Assembly (NCBI GenBank): GCA_018302605.1 | Contig: JAGVZN010000001.1 | Coordinates: 1-36,450 of the forward strand | Direction of reading: 5' to 3' | DNA: 36,450 bases | Source of the DNA: Candidatus Woesearchaeota archaeon | GTDB taxonomy: Archaea; Nanobdellota; Nanobdellia; Woesearchaeales; GW2011-AR9 | Shown here: positions 9,893 to 18,867 of the stretch, in pieces | Position numbering within the stretch: position 1 is the stretch's first letter | Layout: every line of letters begins with the position of its first letter | Notes under the pieces: generated by a model | Database searches by the model: none | What the model saw: only the letters and a program-made list of their open reading frames with translations | What the model was told of the DNA's origin: nothing | Program-made: the position numbers and the translations under genes

Positions 9893-10699
9893 TTATTTCA
9901 AATATACTTCCATCCGCGCTACTAATTTCAAAAAAGCAGCTTCGTCGGTAACCGGGTCTTCTGCGCTTTGAAAAAAATGGTCGTCTAAGTGAAATAGCTG
10001 CCTATTTTTCCGAAGAAATGGCAGCGACTTATGAAATACACGCTGAACACCGGCATGGGAAAGAGTGCGTACCGTGTCGTAAGTATTTTCTTTTGTGAAT
10101 TGCTCCTTTTCAGCAAAATAATCTGCTGGAAGGAATCCGGCATATTTTTTTTGGACTGTCCGCAACTTTCCCCCCCATTGTATACTTTCACGGCAGGTAA
10201 CAGTACAAGGAAAATGTGGTGCTGTAGTTCTCATCATTAAGAATTGAATAAAAAGGTCTCTGCTTTTTCTGTCTTTCTCCACCAGAAATCTTTTTAATAT
10301 ATTATAAATTGAAAATGATAATAAATTAGGGCTATTATTCCAGGCAGTTTCACAGCATATCGGGTATCCTAAAAAATAGCTGCCTTTCTGGTTTCTCTTA
10401 AAATAAAACGTAATGGTGCTGTTCCAATTTTGATATAATTTTCTATCGTACGTAATATAGCCACCATGTTTATAGCTAATAAATAATCCTAACCCTTCCA
10501 AGAGGGGAGCTATTTCTTTCTTGAAAGTATAGATTATTTCCCGCTTATGTTCCTGGTTATCGAAACCAATTAAATAGCCCAGTTTGACTCTCTCATATAC
10601 ATACATAATATCCATAAAATTGTCAGGCTTATCATATTGAACCAGAATTGTTGCTAACTGCTGAATTAAGTTTTGCTTTGTAAACACCATAAAATTCAC
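9893..10699 (-). CDS. Cysteine-motif protein, possibly DUF483-like
   Basis: GYPICCETAW and HFPCTVTCRESIQWG motifs. Confidence 0.6.
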   Translation of the reverse strand: MNFMVFTKQNLIQQLATILVQYDKPDNFMDIMYVYERVKLGYLIGFDNQEHKREIIYTFKKEIAPLLEGLGLFISYKHGGYITYDRKLYQNWNSTITFYFKRNQKGSYFLGYPICCETAWNNSPNLLSFSIYNILKRFLVEKDRKSRDLFIQFLMMRTTAPHFPCTVTCRESIQWGGKLRTVQKKYAGFLPADYFAEKEQFTKENTYDTVRTLSHAGVQRVFHKSLPFLRKNRQLFHLDDHFFQSAEDPVTDEAAFLKLVARMEVYLK

Positions 10700-10837
10700 T
10701 TTTCACTTATCTTTGACTTTTTAGTTATTATTGTATTCGATACTTCTATATATTCTTTTTGTTTTCATTTATAAAGAGAGATGAGATTTTAGGCATGTTT
10801 GTTCAGCAAGGATGGGAAGTCATCCCCCAATAATCCT

Positions 10838-11155
10838 CTATCCTCTTCGATAAACCAGCTTCACGTTTCTACTTACTTCATACGCTAGGACGGCCTCTTG
10901 TTGATAATGGTCTAAAGTTAATTGAACTATTCGATCAATACTCTCTTCATCACAATAGACACGTACCGGAATCATCTCTTCGCTAAATAGTATAGCATCT
11001 GAGTTTAGCCATTGGCCTTTTGCCGGCTTTAAGATTGTCAATCCAGCACCGATCTCACGAATTTTCGCATCCCATCCATGATGATGATCCAAAGAGTATT
11101 TCGTTCCGTCATTAGAATAGTTGGGGACGAGGATTTCCCAAAGTGATTTGGCCAT
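10838..11155 (-). CDS. Conserved hypothetical protein (105 aa)
   Basis: MAKSLWEILVPNYSNDGTKYSLDHHHGWDAKIREIGAGLTILKPAKGQWLNSDAILFSEEMIPVRVYCDEESIDRIVQLTLDHYQQEAVLAYEVS; TTTATAAA box just upstream. Confidence 0.75.
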   Translation of the reverse strand: MAKSLWEILVPNYSNDGTKYSLDHHHGWDAKIREIGAGLTILKPAKGQWLNSDAILFSEEMIPVRVYCDEESIDRIVQLTLDHYQQEAVLAYEVSRNVKLVYRRG

Positions 11156-11192
11156 CAGCGGAATGAATGAACTATTTTTATAAACATTTCCC

Positions 11193-11345
11193 CGGCTCTG
11201 TAAAAAATCTCAAAAAAGTCAGCCTGGCCGTTGCCTTCGTGCTTCTCCAGCTACGAGGAGGATAGTTAAGAAGCACCAATAACTTTGGGAGATTACAGTT
11301 CTCAGGCAACTTCTTGGCCAGGCGGCTGACTTTTTTGACAGAACC
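11193..11345. repeat. Hairpin element, family 2 copy 2
   Basis: Left arm GGCTCTGTAAAAAATCTCAAAAAAGTCAGCCTGGCC; right arm (RC) GGTTCTGTCAAAAAAGTCAGCCGCCTGGCC; flanked by 8-bp direct repeats CATTTCCC (11185-11192 and 11346-11353). Confidence 0.8.
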
Positions 11346-11390
11346 CATTTCCCAAAACATTTAACTACTCAAAACTCTTTATCCGAAACG

Positions 11391-12881
11391 ATGGATCGTT
11401 TAGTGCTGCTCATCCTCGACGGCTGGGGCATCAGCCGAAAAAAAGAGGGAAATGCAATCGCTTTAGCCAAAACACCAGTTCTCGATTCCCTTTATCGACA
11501 ATATCCCCATTCTGTCCTCAAAGCATCCGGTGAAGCGGTCGGTCTTCCCAGAGGGATCATGGGCAATTCTGAAGTTGGACATCTCACTCTCGGCACCGGC
11601 CGGATCAACGCTACGGATCTAGTGAGGATTAACAAAGCCATCCAAAACAGATCTTTTTTCAGAAATAAAGTTCTTCTTGCTACAGTCCGCCGCGCCAAAC
11701 GACAACGGCAAAAATTACATCTCATGGGCTTATTAAGCGATGCCGGCGTTCATTCAAACCTCAATCATTTGTTTGCTTTATTGGAATTAGCAAAGAAAGA
11801 AAACGTCAAAGAAGTATATGTTCACGCTTTTCTCGACGGAAGGGATACGCCGCCGCAATCCGCTGAAAAATATCTCAGCCAATTACAGCAGAAAATGAAG
11901 CAGCTTGGCATAGGCCAATTGGCGACGATGATGGGTCGTTTTTATGCCCTTGACCGTGATAATCGCTGGGGCCGTGAACATAAGGCATACAACTGCATGG
12001 TCAACTGCAAAGGGAGAAAAGAATCAGACCCCATCACCGCTTTGCACAAAGCTTATGCCCGCGGCGAAACTGATGAGTTTATCAAGCCGACGATCTTCAC
12101 CAACAAGTGTGTCGTTGACGAAAACGATTCCATCATCTTTTTTAATTTCCGTTCCGATCGCGCCAGGGAATTGACCCGGGCATTTGTCTGGGGAAAATTC
12201 AAAGGGTTTCAGAGGGAAAAAATCATCGGCCTACATTTTGTTTCACTGACTCAATATGATTCACTGGTCAAAGTTCCTGTCGCGTTCCCCCCAATTGCAT
12301 TGAAACAAACTCTTGGCGAAGTGATCTCCCAAGCAGGAATCTCCCAGCTTCGTCTTGCCGAAACAGAAAAATGGGCGCATGTTACCTACTTCTTTAATGG
12401 CTTATGCGAATGTATTTTTCCCCATGAAAAAAGAATTCATGTTCCCAGCCGAAAAGTGACGACCTACGACAAGACTCCGGAAATGAAAGTCAAAGAAATA
12501 ACAGCAGAACTTTTAAGAAATAGCGGCAATCACCAATTCTTCGTCGTGAACTTCGCCAATGCCGACATGGTCGGCCACAGCGGGAATCTACAGAAAACGA
12601 TCAAAGCAGTGGAGGCAGTAGACAGAGCAGTCGGCATCCTCGTCACAAAATTTCCCGGAAAGATACTGATCACCGCGGATCATGGAAATTGCGAAAACAT
12701 GACCAGTGAAATGATCACCAGCCATACCTGCAATCCCGTTCCACTCCTCGGCGTGCGTGTCAACAGGGCGTTAAAAGATGGAGGATTGGCAGATGTTGCA
12801 CCAACAATCTTAGACATCTTGAAATTAAAAAAGCCGAGAGAGATGACCGGAAAAAGCTTGCTGTGTAAATCTTGGCAGTAA
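11391..12881 (+). CDS. gpmI: 2,3-bisphosphoglycerate-independent phosphoglycerate mutase (GpmI type)
   Basis: VLLILDGWGISRKKEGNAIALAKTPVLDSLYRQYPHSVLKASGEAVGLPRGIMGNSEVGHLTLGTGRI; ITADHGNCENM. Confidence 0.97.
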   Translation: MDRLVLLILDGWGISRKKEGNAIALAKTPVLDSLYRQYPHSVLKASGEAVGLPRGIMGNSEVGHLTLGTGRINATDLVRINKAIQNRSFFRNKVLLATVRRAKRQRQKLHLMGLLSDAGVHSNLNHLFALLELAKKENVKEVYVHAFLDGRDTPPQSAEKYLSQLQQKMKQLGIGQLATMMGRFYALDRDNRWGREHKAYNCMVNCKGRKESDPITALHKAYARGETDEFIKPTIFTNKCVVDENDSIIFFNFRSDRARELTRAFVWGKFKGFQREKIIGLHFVSLTQYDSLVKVPVAFPPIALKQTLGEVISQAGISQLRLAETEKWAHVTYFFNGLCECIFPHEKRIHVPSRKVTTYDKTPEMKVKEITAELLRNSGNHQFFVVNFANADMVGHSGNLQKTIKAVEAVDRAVGILVTKFPGKILITADHGNCENMTSEMITSHTCNPVPLLGVRVNRALKDGGLADVAPTILDILKLKKPREMTGKSLLCKSWQ

Positions 12882-12913
12882 TATTTTTAAAGAAAGTACC
12901 TATTTTTAATGTT

Positions 12914-13795
12914 ATGATTTACGCTTCACGTGAAGAAGTATCGGAAAGCATGGCTTCCTTAGCACTAGCTTTACAGGGCGGCTCTGGTGCTCGGCTCTCC
13001 CCCGAGGAATCTGCAAACAATATCGGAAGAAATGTTGTCATGCTCGTTCGCGCAAATACTCTGGAATCCGTTATTGATTCACCGCGTCCAGGATGTGCGG
13101 ATTTTTTTATTGATTCAGTCGGCTGCGGATTACAGATTACTGCTGATGGATTTATTCTCACTGCAGCCCATATCATTGAAGACTGGATTGAGGATTGGAG
13201 AAACTGGTGGAGTGAGCGGTCGCCATCGCCTTCCGAATTTGCGGGTATTGCCCTCAAATCTGGTTACCTCTACTGGGTCATCCGGCAAGATGATGCTGGA
13301 TATATCAAAGCAAGCCCAATCGACGGCACAACCATTTGTTATGATCTAAAATACGATGTCGCCTTGATCAAAGCAGTGAACGGTCTGAAACCATCACCTC
13401 TTGATTTCAAAATTGCGGAGGGGCTGGAATCCTCAGATGATCTTCGCCTGCTGACCCGCAATAAAATGGATGTTTCTCTTTATGCTACAGAGGGCGGCAT
13501 TCTTCGTCTTTCACAATCTCTCCCGATGCTCATCGAGGGTCATGAAACCAGAAAAATAAGATTGGTCTATGATTTCTTCCAAACAGACATTCCTGCAAGG
13601 AGTGGTAATAGCGGCAGCCCCATAATTAATCAGGATGGCGCCCTCGTCGGTCTCGTTTCCGCTGTATCAGTCCCAAAGCTCTCCGACCAGGAGAATCCTG
13701 AGAGAGAAGGATATGCTACCTGTTCAAGAATAACCTATGCCCTTTCGCTCGCTTACAAACTGAGGCGGCAGGTCGGGCAGTTCTTGACAGGATAA
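12914..13795 (+). CDS. Trypsin-like serine protease
   Basis: GCGLQITADGFILTAAHII (His), YDVALIKAV (Asp), ARSGNSGSPIINQDGALVGLVSAV (Ser). Start moved to ATG 12914. Confidence 0.82.
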   Translation: MIYASREEVSESMASLALALQGGSGARLSPEESANNIGRNVVMLVRANTLESVIDSPRPGCADFFIDSVGCGLQITADGFILTAAHIIEDWIEDWRNWWSERSPSPSEFAGIALKSGYLYWVIRQDDAGYIKASPIDGTTICYDLKYDVALIKAVNGLKPSPLDFKIAEGLESSDDLRLLTRNKMDVSLYATEGGILRLSQSLPMLIEGHETRKIRLVYDFFQTDIPARSGNSGSPIINQDGALVGLVSAVSVPKLSDQENPEREGYATCSRITYALSLAYKLRRQVGQFLTG

Positions 13796-13834
13796 TATCT
13801 TTAGAGTAGATTATTTCATCTCAGAGGAGATTAT

Positions 13835-14224
13835 TTATCTTTTCCTCAATTCCATCACCGTCTGAAATTCTTTCTTCAACGAGAGTTTTTCGCTGAAGAA
13901 CTGTTTGATCTTGAGGAATTCTTCAATCTCTTTGTCAATCTTTTTCAAGATAAAAATCCCCGCATTGGTGAATCGGATCATCCTGTTTTCATAGGTGATC
14001 AATCTTTTCTGCTCTAACATCTCCAGATTCTTGTACAAAGCCCGTTCTTGCTTCGCCACAATTCCCGAATGCAGTAAAAAAGTGATAAACACCACTTTTG
14101 ATGTCCGTAATTGCACTGGTTTTGCTTCCAACGGCTGGTTTAGTTGTTTATAGAATTCTCCTAACGCAAATAATATCTGCCGTTGAGCTTTTGTGACGAT
14201 CATTTTCAACTCATATTTCTTCAA
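13835..14224 (-). CDS. Hypothetical protein, possible winged-helix regulator
   Basis: Helical pattern LFALGEFYKQL...LLHSGIVAKQERALYKNLEMLEQKRLITYENRMIRFTNAG resembles wHTH. Confidence 0.6.
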   Translation of the reverse strand: MKKYELKMIVTKAQRQILFALGEFYKQLNQPLEAKPVQLRTSKVVFITFLLHSGIVAKQERALYKNLEMLEQKRLITYENRMIRFTNAGIFILKKIDKEIEEFLKIKQFFSEKLSLKKEFQTVMELRKR

Positions 14225-14264
14225 CTATAAAAAGATTCAGGATCAGACATCGCACTGCGGATAG

Positions 14265-14397
14265 GTACGTATTAAGTCTGTGCTTGGGCAGGTCGGCCTG
14301 CCTCGTCTCGCTTTGCTTGTTTTCTTGCTTCTTTTGAGAACTGTATGAAGAAATGCGCGAGAAGACCCTGCCCGCACAGACTTAACTTAATACGTAC
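14265..14397. mobile_element. MITE-like element, family 1 copy A (133 bp)
   Basis: TIR GTACGTATTAAG...CTTAATACGTAC; flanked by perfect 8-bp direct repeats GCGGATAG (14257-14264, 14398-14405). Confidence 0.88.
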
Positions 14398-14459
14398 GCG
14401 GATAGCAAACCTTTAAGAACTTCAAATATTTCTCCTATCATTGAAAAAAAGGTGATCAC

Positions 14460-15170
14460 ATGAAATTAATTCTGACCAAAAAACCAAAGAACGTTACCAT
14501 CATTGAAGGTTTCCCCGGCTTCGGCTTGATCGGCACGATCGCTACTGAATTTCTCTTAGAACACCTCGATACGGAGAAAATCGGTCTGGTGGAGATGGAA
14601 GAGATTCCTGCAATGATCGCCATCCATCAAAATAAAGTTATTGAACCGATTTCTTTGCATTACAGCAAGAAATATAATCTTGTCCTCGTACATGCGATTA
14701 ACGTCGGGAAAGATATGGCTTGGAAATTAGCCGATGTTGTTCGTGAACTCGCCGAGACCTTAAGTGCTAAAGAAATTCTCTCTTTAGAAGGCGTTGGTTC
14801 CCCGAATCCAGAAGAAGGCGGACGAATCTTTTATTACTCGACCGCAAATGGTGAAGTCAAGAAAAAACTATCTAATATCGCCGCACCACTACAAGAGGGG
14901 ATCATCGTCGGTGTGACGGGCGCATTACTCGCCAGGCATGTGAAGACCCCAATCGTTGCCCTTTTTGCCGAAGCGCGCAGCGGCTTGCCGGACAGCAAAG
15001 CGGCAGCCCATATCATCGAAGCGTTGGATGCCTATGCTGGTTTGGATGTTGATATCAAACCATTGCTCAAACAAGCAGAGGTATTTGAGAAGAAGCTGCG
15101 TGGTTTGATTGACAAAGGGAAGAAAGCAGAGCAAGTAGAAGATGAGAAGCATTTGAGTTATGTGGGATAG
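14460..15170 (+). CDS. PAC2-family (proteasome assembly chaperone-like) protein
   Basis: NVTIIEGFPGFGLIGTIATEFLLEHLDTEKIGLVEMEEIPAMIAIH...LSLEGVGSP. Confidence 0.88.
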   Translation: MKLILTKKPKNVTIIEGFPGFGLIGTIATEFLLEHLDTEKIGLVEMEEIPAMIAIHQNKVIEPISLHYSKKYNLVLVHAINVGKDMAWKLADVVRELAETLSAKEILSLEGVGSPNPEEGGRIFYYSTANGEVKKKLSNIAAPLQEGIIVGVTGALLARHVKTPIVALFAEARSGLPDSKAAAHIIEALDAYAGLDVDIKPLLKQAEVFEKKLRGLIDKGKKAEQVEDEKHLSYVG

Positions 15171-15186
15171 GCTTCTCTTTTATTTG

Positions 15187-15235
15187 TTTGATACCCCACC
15201 GCTTGTGGTGGTTGGGATTTTTATTTCTTTCTCGT
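15187..15235 (+). terminator. Hairpin with T-rich tail after the PAC2 gene
   Basis: CCCCACCGCTTGTGGTGGTTGGG followed by ATTTTTATTTCTTTCT. Confidence 0.4.
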
Positions 15236-15377
15236 TTGACTTTTTCTGAATCTAATTGAAAAATATCCCAATTAAAACATTCAAACAATAATCAAAAAAG
15301 AAATAAGTAATGGTTAAACAGTTTAATAATAACTAAGTTCAACTAATCTTAAAAGTTGATAGTTAAAACTAAATATT

Positions 15378-16163
15378 TTATTTCTTAACCCGCTCCTGCA
15401 CCGCATCAAATAGTCCTTTCTCCACAATTGGTTGATGCACACCTTTACTACTTTCTCTCGCAAAAGTAACTTCTCCTAAATATGTTCTGTTTTGCAGTAT
15501 CTTCTTGATTCCGTTGACCGAAAACCCCCCCTCTTTGGCAAGCTTATTTAGGCTCATCCCCTGCAGGAATAGGGCATACATTTCTCGTACCTGCTCTGCA
15601 TCTTCTTCTACGACAACTAACTTTTTATCAATCATCTGATACCCAAAAGGTGGCTTTGTCACCGCACCCCCTTCCTTATTCTTTCTAGCCATGCCAAATG
15701 TTGTCCTTTCGCCGATAATGTTTCTTTCAAACTCGGCAAACGCTGAAATAATGTGGAACATCAACTTTCCTGACGCGGAAGCGGTTTCAATCTTATCCTG
15801 TAAAGAGATAAAATCAATATTCCACTCTTTCAGTTTGTCGATAGTAAGAATCAAATCTTTTAAGCTTCTACTAAATCTATCTAACTTATAGGTGAATATA
15901 GCGGAAAACATTTTCTTTTCAGCATCGCTTAAAAGTTCCTGCAGCGCTGGACGATGCTTCATGTCTTTTGCGGACTTGCCTTCGTCTTTATACACCCGAT
16001 GGATAGTATATCCCATCACTCGCGCATAGTTCTTTAATGATTCTTCCTGCGCCGCTAAAGAGAAACCGTGCTGGACTTGATCTTCGGTAGAAACACGCAC
16101 ATACACTGCTGCTTTGGGTATATCTGCTTCATTATTTTGTGCACTTAGGGTCATCGCTTTCAC
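15378..16163 (-). CDS. Serine recombinase (resolvase N-terminal + recombinase domain)
   Basis: AAVYVRVSTEDQVQHGFSLAAQEESLKNYARVMGY...FTYKLDRFSRSLKDLI...AEFERNIIGERTTFGM; short C-terminus (261 aa) without a Cys-rich zinc-ribbon domain. Confidence 0.93.
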   Translation of the reverse strand: MKAMTLSAQNNEADIPKAAVYVRVSTEDQVQHGFSLAAQEESLKNYARVMGYTIHRVYKDEGKSAKDMKHRPALQELLSDAEKKMFSAIFTYKLDRFSRSLKDLILTIDKLKEWNIDFISLQDKIETASASGKLMFHIISAFAEFERNIIGERTTFGMARKNKEGGAVTKPPFGYQMIDKKLVVVEEDAEQVREMYALFLQGMSLNKLAKEGGFSVNGIKKILQNRTYLGEVTFARESSKGVHQPIVEKGLFDAVQERVKK

Positions 16164-16173
16164 CTCTCTGTGA

Positions 16174-16191
16174 ACTTAGGGCTCCCTAAGT
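16174..16191. promoter_or_regulatory. Perfect palindrome ACTTAGGG-CT-CCCTAAGT at the recombinase promoter
   Basis: 8-bp perfect inverted repeat directly downstream of TTTATATA (minus strand); third half-site ACTTAGGG at 16143-16150. Confidence 0.7.
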
Positions 16192-16426
16192 ATATAAAAT
16201 TTGTGTTTTCGTGGGCGTTTTTGGACGAGAACCTCCCGGAGAGACACTCGCACTTTAATTTTCCATAGTTTCCCGTTTCGTTTGTTCCATAACATATTAT
16301 CTCTGATTGAATATTTTTGTTTCGAAATATTTAATTTTAAATTGAACAATTAAACAATTAAAGTAAATTAGTAATGCTTGTTAACAAAAACATTTAGGAT
16401 AGAATAATTCAATCAAAGTTTAAAAA

Positions 16427-16951
16427 TTATCTTTTAAAAAATTCTGCTACCTTTGCCTCGATGTGTTCTCGGGGAATCAGAAAACAATTACTAATCGAAC
16501 GTGGATATTGTTCACGCTGATGTAAATGTCTGCTAAACTTGGTCAGGAAGAGCGGCCATTCGGTCTGTTCATCGTTGATCTTGCTTTGTGTTCGCCATGC
16601 TTTTCGTACTCTTTCATGGACATCATCGTCATGGACAGTGCGCCAGAGTGGTCGTTGTTCTATCTGACGGACAGATTCCAGAAAATCTTGTACTGCTGGA
16701 AAACGCTGAGAACTCTTGTTCAACGCACGTTTTACAGAGTGAAACATACCATAACATTCCCGCAGGACAAGCTGACTTCCATAGCGCTGGTGAATGTTTT
16801 CCAAATGACGCACATCTACCCCGGCTAGAACCCGTAATTCCCCGCGCGCGTCAGCACACTTTATGCTCTCCATTTCCTGCCGCACTCTGCCCCCTGCATG
16901 GAGAGCGAGATGAATGTCAATTAAAAGTCTCTCATCATATGCCGGCATCAA
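16427..16951 (-). CDS. Hypothetical protein (174 aa)
   Basis: Open reading frame; TTTATAAA box upstream at ~16973; no family recognised. Confidence 0.5.
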   Translation of the reverse strand: MMPAYDERLLIDIHLALHAGGRVRQEMESIKCADARGELRVLAGVDVRHLENIHQRYGSQLVLRECYGMFHSVKRALNKSSQRFPAVQDFLESVRQIEQRPLWRTVHDDDVHERVRKAWRTQSKINDEQTEWPLFLTKFSRHLHQREQYPRSISNCFLIPREHIEAKVAEFFKR

Positions 16952-16994
16952 CTGTCTGGAAAGGATTGTATCTTTATAAATTTTTGTTTTCTAG

Positions 16995-17137
16995 GTACGT
17001 ATTTAGTTTGCCGCTCGCTCGGCGTTCTTCAGCGATTTCTTTGGAAGTGAAAAAGCTATTTTTCTGAATAAAAACGCACCAATCTCGTCTGACGAGAAGA
17101 TTCCCTCGCTCGCTTCTTGGCGAAACTAAATACGTAC
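16995..17137. mobile_element. MITE-like element, family 1 copy B (143 bp)
   Basis: TIR GTACGTATTTAGTTT...AAACTAAATACGTAC; flanked by perfect 8-bp direct repeats TTTTCTAG (16987-16994, 17138-17145). Confidence 0.9.
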
Positions 17138-17227
17138 TTTTCTAGTGATAGTATTATTTTTCATTCTTATCGTCTTATCTTTTTCACTTCAACAAATTAT
17201 TTAAACCACACTGTTCTTCAATCTAAA

Positions 17228-17488
17228 ATGGTTAAGCAAAAAAAACAGGAGATGACAGAAATTACTGATTTTGTCTGTGCTTATCGACAGAAATATGATG
17301 TTACACCTACAACGCAGCCAAGATCTTCTTTATCTGGTGAGGGGTTTGGTGAAGCCTACGTTACTTTATATCAGGAATTGATCCCTACGCGGGAAGGTTA
17401 TGGTGTCTGGAATGCTCTTGAAGACGAAGCCGTACGTAAGATGGTTCTTGGACAAGTGAGAAAAGACCAAAATGTACTTCGGAGATAA
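17228..17488 (+). CDS. Hypothetical protein
   Basis: ATG 17228; AT-rich ATTATTTAAACC promoter-like sequence upstream; overlaps the next ORF by 17 nt. Confidence 0.5.
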   Translation: MVKQKKQEMTEITDFVCAYRQKYDVTPTTQPRSSLSGEGFGEAYVTLYQELIPTREGYGVWNALEDEAVRKMVLGQVRKDQNVLRR

Positions 17489-17777
17489 CATGATCATTGG
17501 CGAAGCCGTCTATCGATGCAGTACTTCGGGAACAGAAACATATATTCTCCGGTTACGCCAAGCGCATCAACAGCAATTTGAAGGAGCAACCATGGCTGCT
17601 CTCGCACTACTCATTGCTGAACATGAAAAGGAATCTGGCCTCATCAGTATTGAAACTGAGGGATCATACGTTCAGACAATTCAAGGCGTGCAAAGATCTT
17701 TGTTAGGATACGAATGTGATCTTCTAGAAGCGCATGTGCAGGCGCAGAGGGAGGGAAGAGAATTTTATCGGCATTGA
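17472..17777 (+). CDS. Hypothetical protein
   Basis: ORF overlapping the upstream ORF; probably co-transcribed. Confidence 0.45.
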   Translation: MYFGDNMIIGEAVYRCSTSGTETYILRLRQAHQQQFEGATMAALALLIAEHEKESGLISIETEGSYVQTIQGVQRSLLGYECDLLEAHVQAQREGREFYRH

Positions 17778-17789
17778 ATGGACGATAAT

Positions 17790-18170
17790 TCACTCTTTTG
17801 GAACCAATTCTCTTGCCACCGTAATTCTTTCTATCTTTAGAATGTCATCTAGTGCCTGAAGATTCTCTCTTTGATTATCTGGAATAGAAATAGAACAGAT
17901 AACTTTATTTCCTGCTCGTTGATAAAAAGCACGGATTAAAGGTTCATTATCATCGAATACTCCCGTTTTGGGATCTATCTGTCCAAGATACATGACGCCG
18001 TGCTGTGGGAAAAAGGCAAGTAGAGCGTACTGGGTTTCTCCGCCGTCAGGCGTTGCCATTGAAGAAACATGTGCGTAGACTACAGGCGCACGATGCTCAA
18101 ATATCGGATCACGGGCTCCTCTCAATTCCAGAACCTTTTCTATCTTCAGTAGTTTGTATGTTTCTGGCAT
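17790..18170 (-). CDS. Hypothetical protein (126 aa)
   Basis: Open reading frame, convergent with the preceding ORF. Confidence 0.55.
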   Translation of the reverse strand: MPETYKLLKIEKVLELRGARDPIFEHRAPVVYAHVSSMATPDGGETQYALLAFFPQHGVMYLGQIDPKTGVFDDNEPLIRAFYQRAGNKVICSISIPDNQRENLQALDDILKIERITVARELVPKE

Positions 18171-18273
18171 TATTCTTTACTTGGGAACTTGTTTTATAAA
18201 ACTTTTGATAAAATTACTCAAAATGAACCGATACATTAAATCTATTTATTCACTCAAAAAGATAATCGCTAAA

Positions 18274-18762
18274 TCACTCGACGATCACTTTTCCCTTTGC
18301 TTTCAATGCTTTGGTTTTCGGCCAATAGGAAGTTATCTCAAATGATTTTTCTGCCGTAAACGTGACCGTAGTACTCTGGCCTGGTTTTACCGTTCCCGTG
18401 TTTCCCCACGGTTCACCCCAGAAATCCAATCCTCCATAATAAACCCCTTTGCTTCTGGCAGCAAATGTTATCTTAATCAAATCACCAAGTTTGACGGTAA
18501 TCTCTTTTGGATAAAGCCCGGCATCATCTCCTTCGATGGTAAATTCTGTCACGGGAGGAAACTGTGGATCCTGTACTTTCGGGACTACTTTGACTTCTTC
18601 TGTTTTCATTACTTCTTTTATTTCTTCAACTTCAGCTGTCGGCATTTCCACCGCTACTGGTTGTGCTGTGCTTTCTTCCGTAGTTTTTGGAGTTGGCTGA
18701 CAGGCGGTAATCAAGAGCAGCAGCAGAGAGAAGAAGAGTATGCTTATTTTTATCTTTACCAT
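18274..18762 (-). CDS. Lipoprotein with cupredoxin-like fold, copper ligands apparently lost
   Basis: Lipobox LLITAC; FTIEGDDAGLYPKEITVKLGDLIKITFAAR...TVTFTAEKSFEITSYWPKTKALKAKGKVIVE. Confidence 0.72.
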   Translation of the reverse strand: MVKIKISILFFSLLLLLITACQPTPKTTEESTAQPVAVEMPTAEVEEIKEVMKTEEVKVVPKVQDPQFPPVTEFTIEGDDAGLYPKEITVKLGDLIKITFAARSKGVYYGGLDFWGEPWGNTGTVKPGQSTTVTFTAEKSFEITSYWPKTKALKAKGKVIVE

Positions 18763-18806
18763 TTGTAAAATGAAAATAATGAAATTAATAAATGTATCTT
18801 TTCTGG

Positions 18807-18858
18807 GTACGTATTAAGTTTCGCCAAGATGCGAGTGAGTGGCAAACTTAATACATAC
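18807..18858. mobile_element. MITE-like element, family 1 copy C (52 bp, minimal)
   Basis: GTACGTATTAAGTTT...AAACTTAATACATAC; flanks TTTTCTGG (18799-18806) and TTTTCTGA (18859-18866), 7/8 identical. Confidence 0.82.
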
Positions 18859-18867
18859 TTTTCTGAT

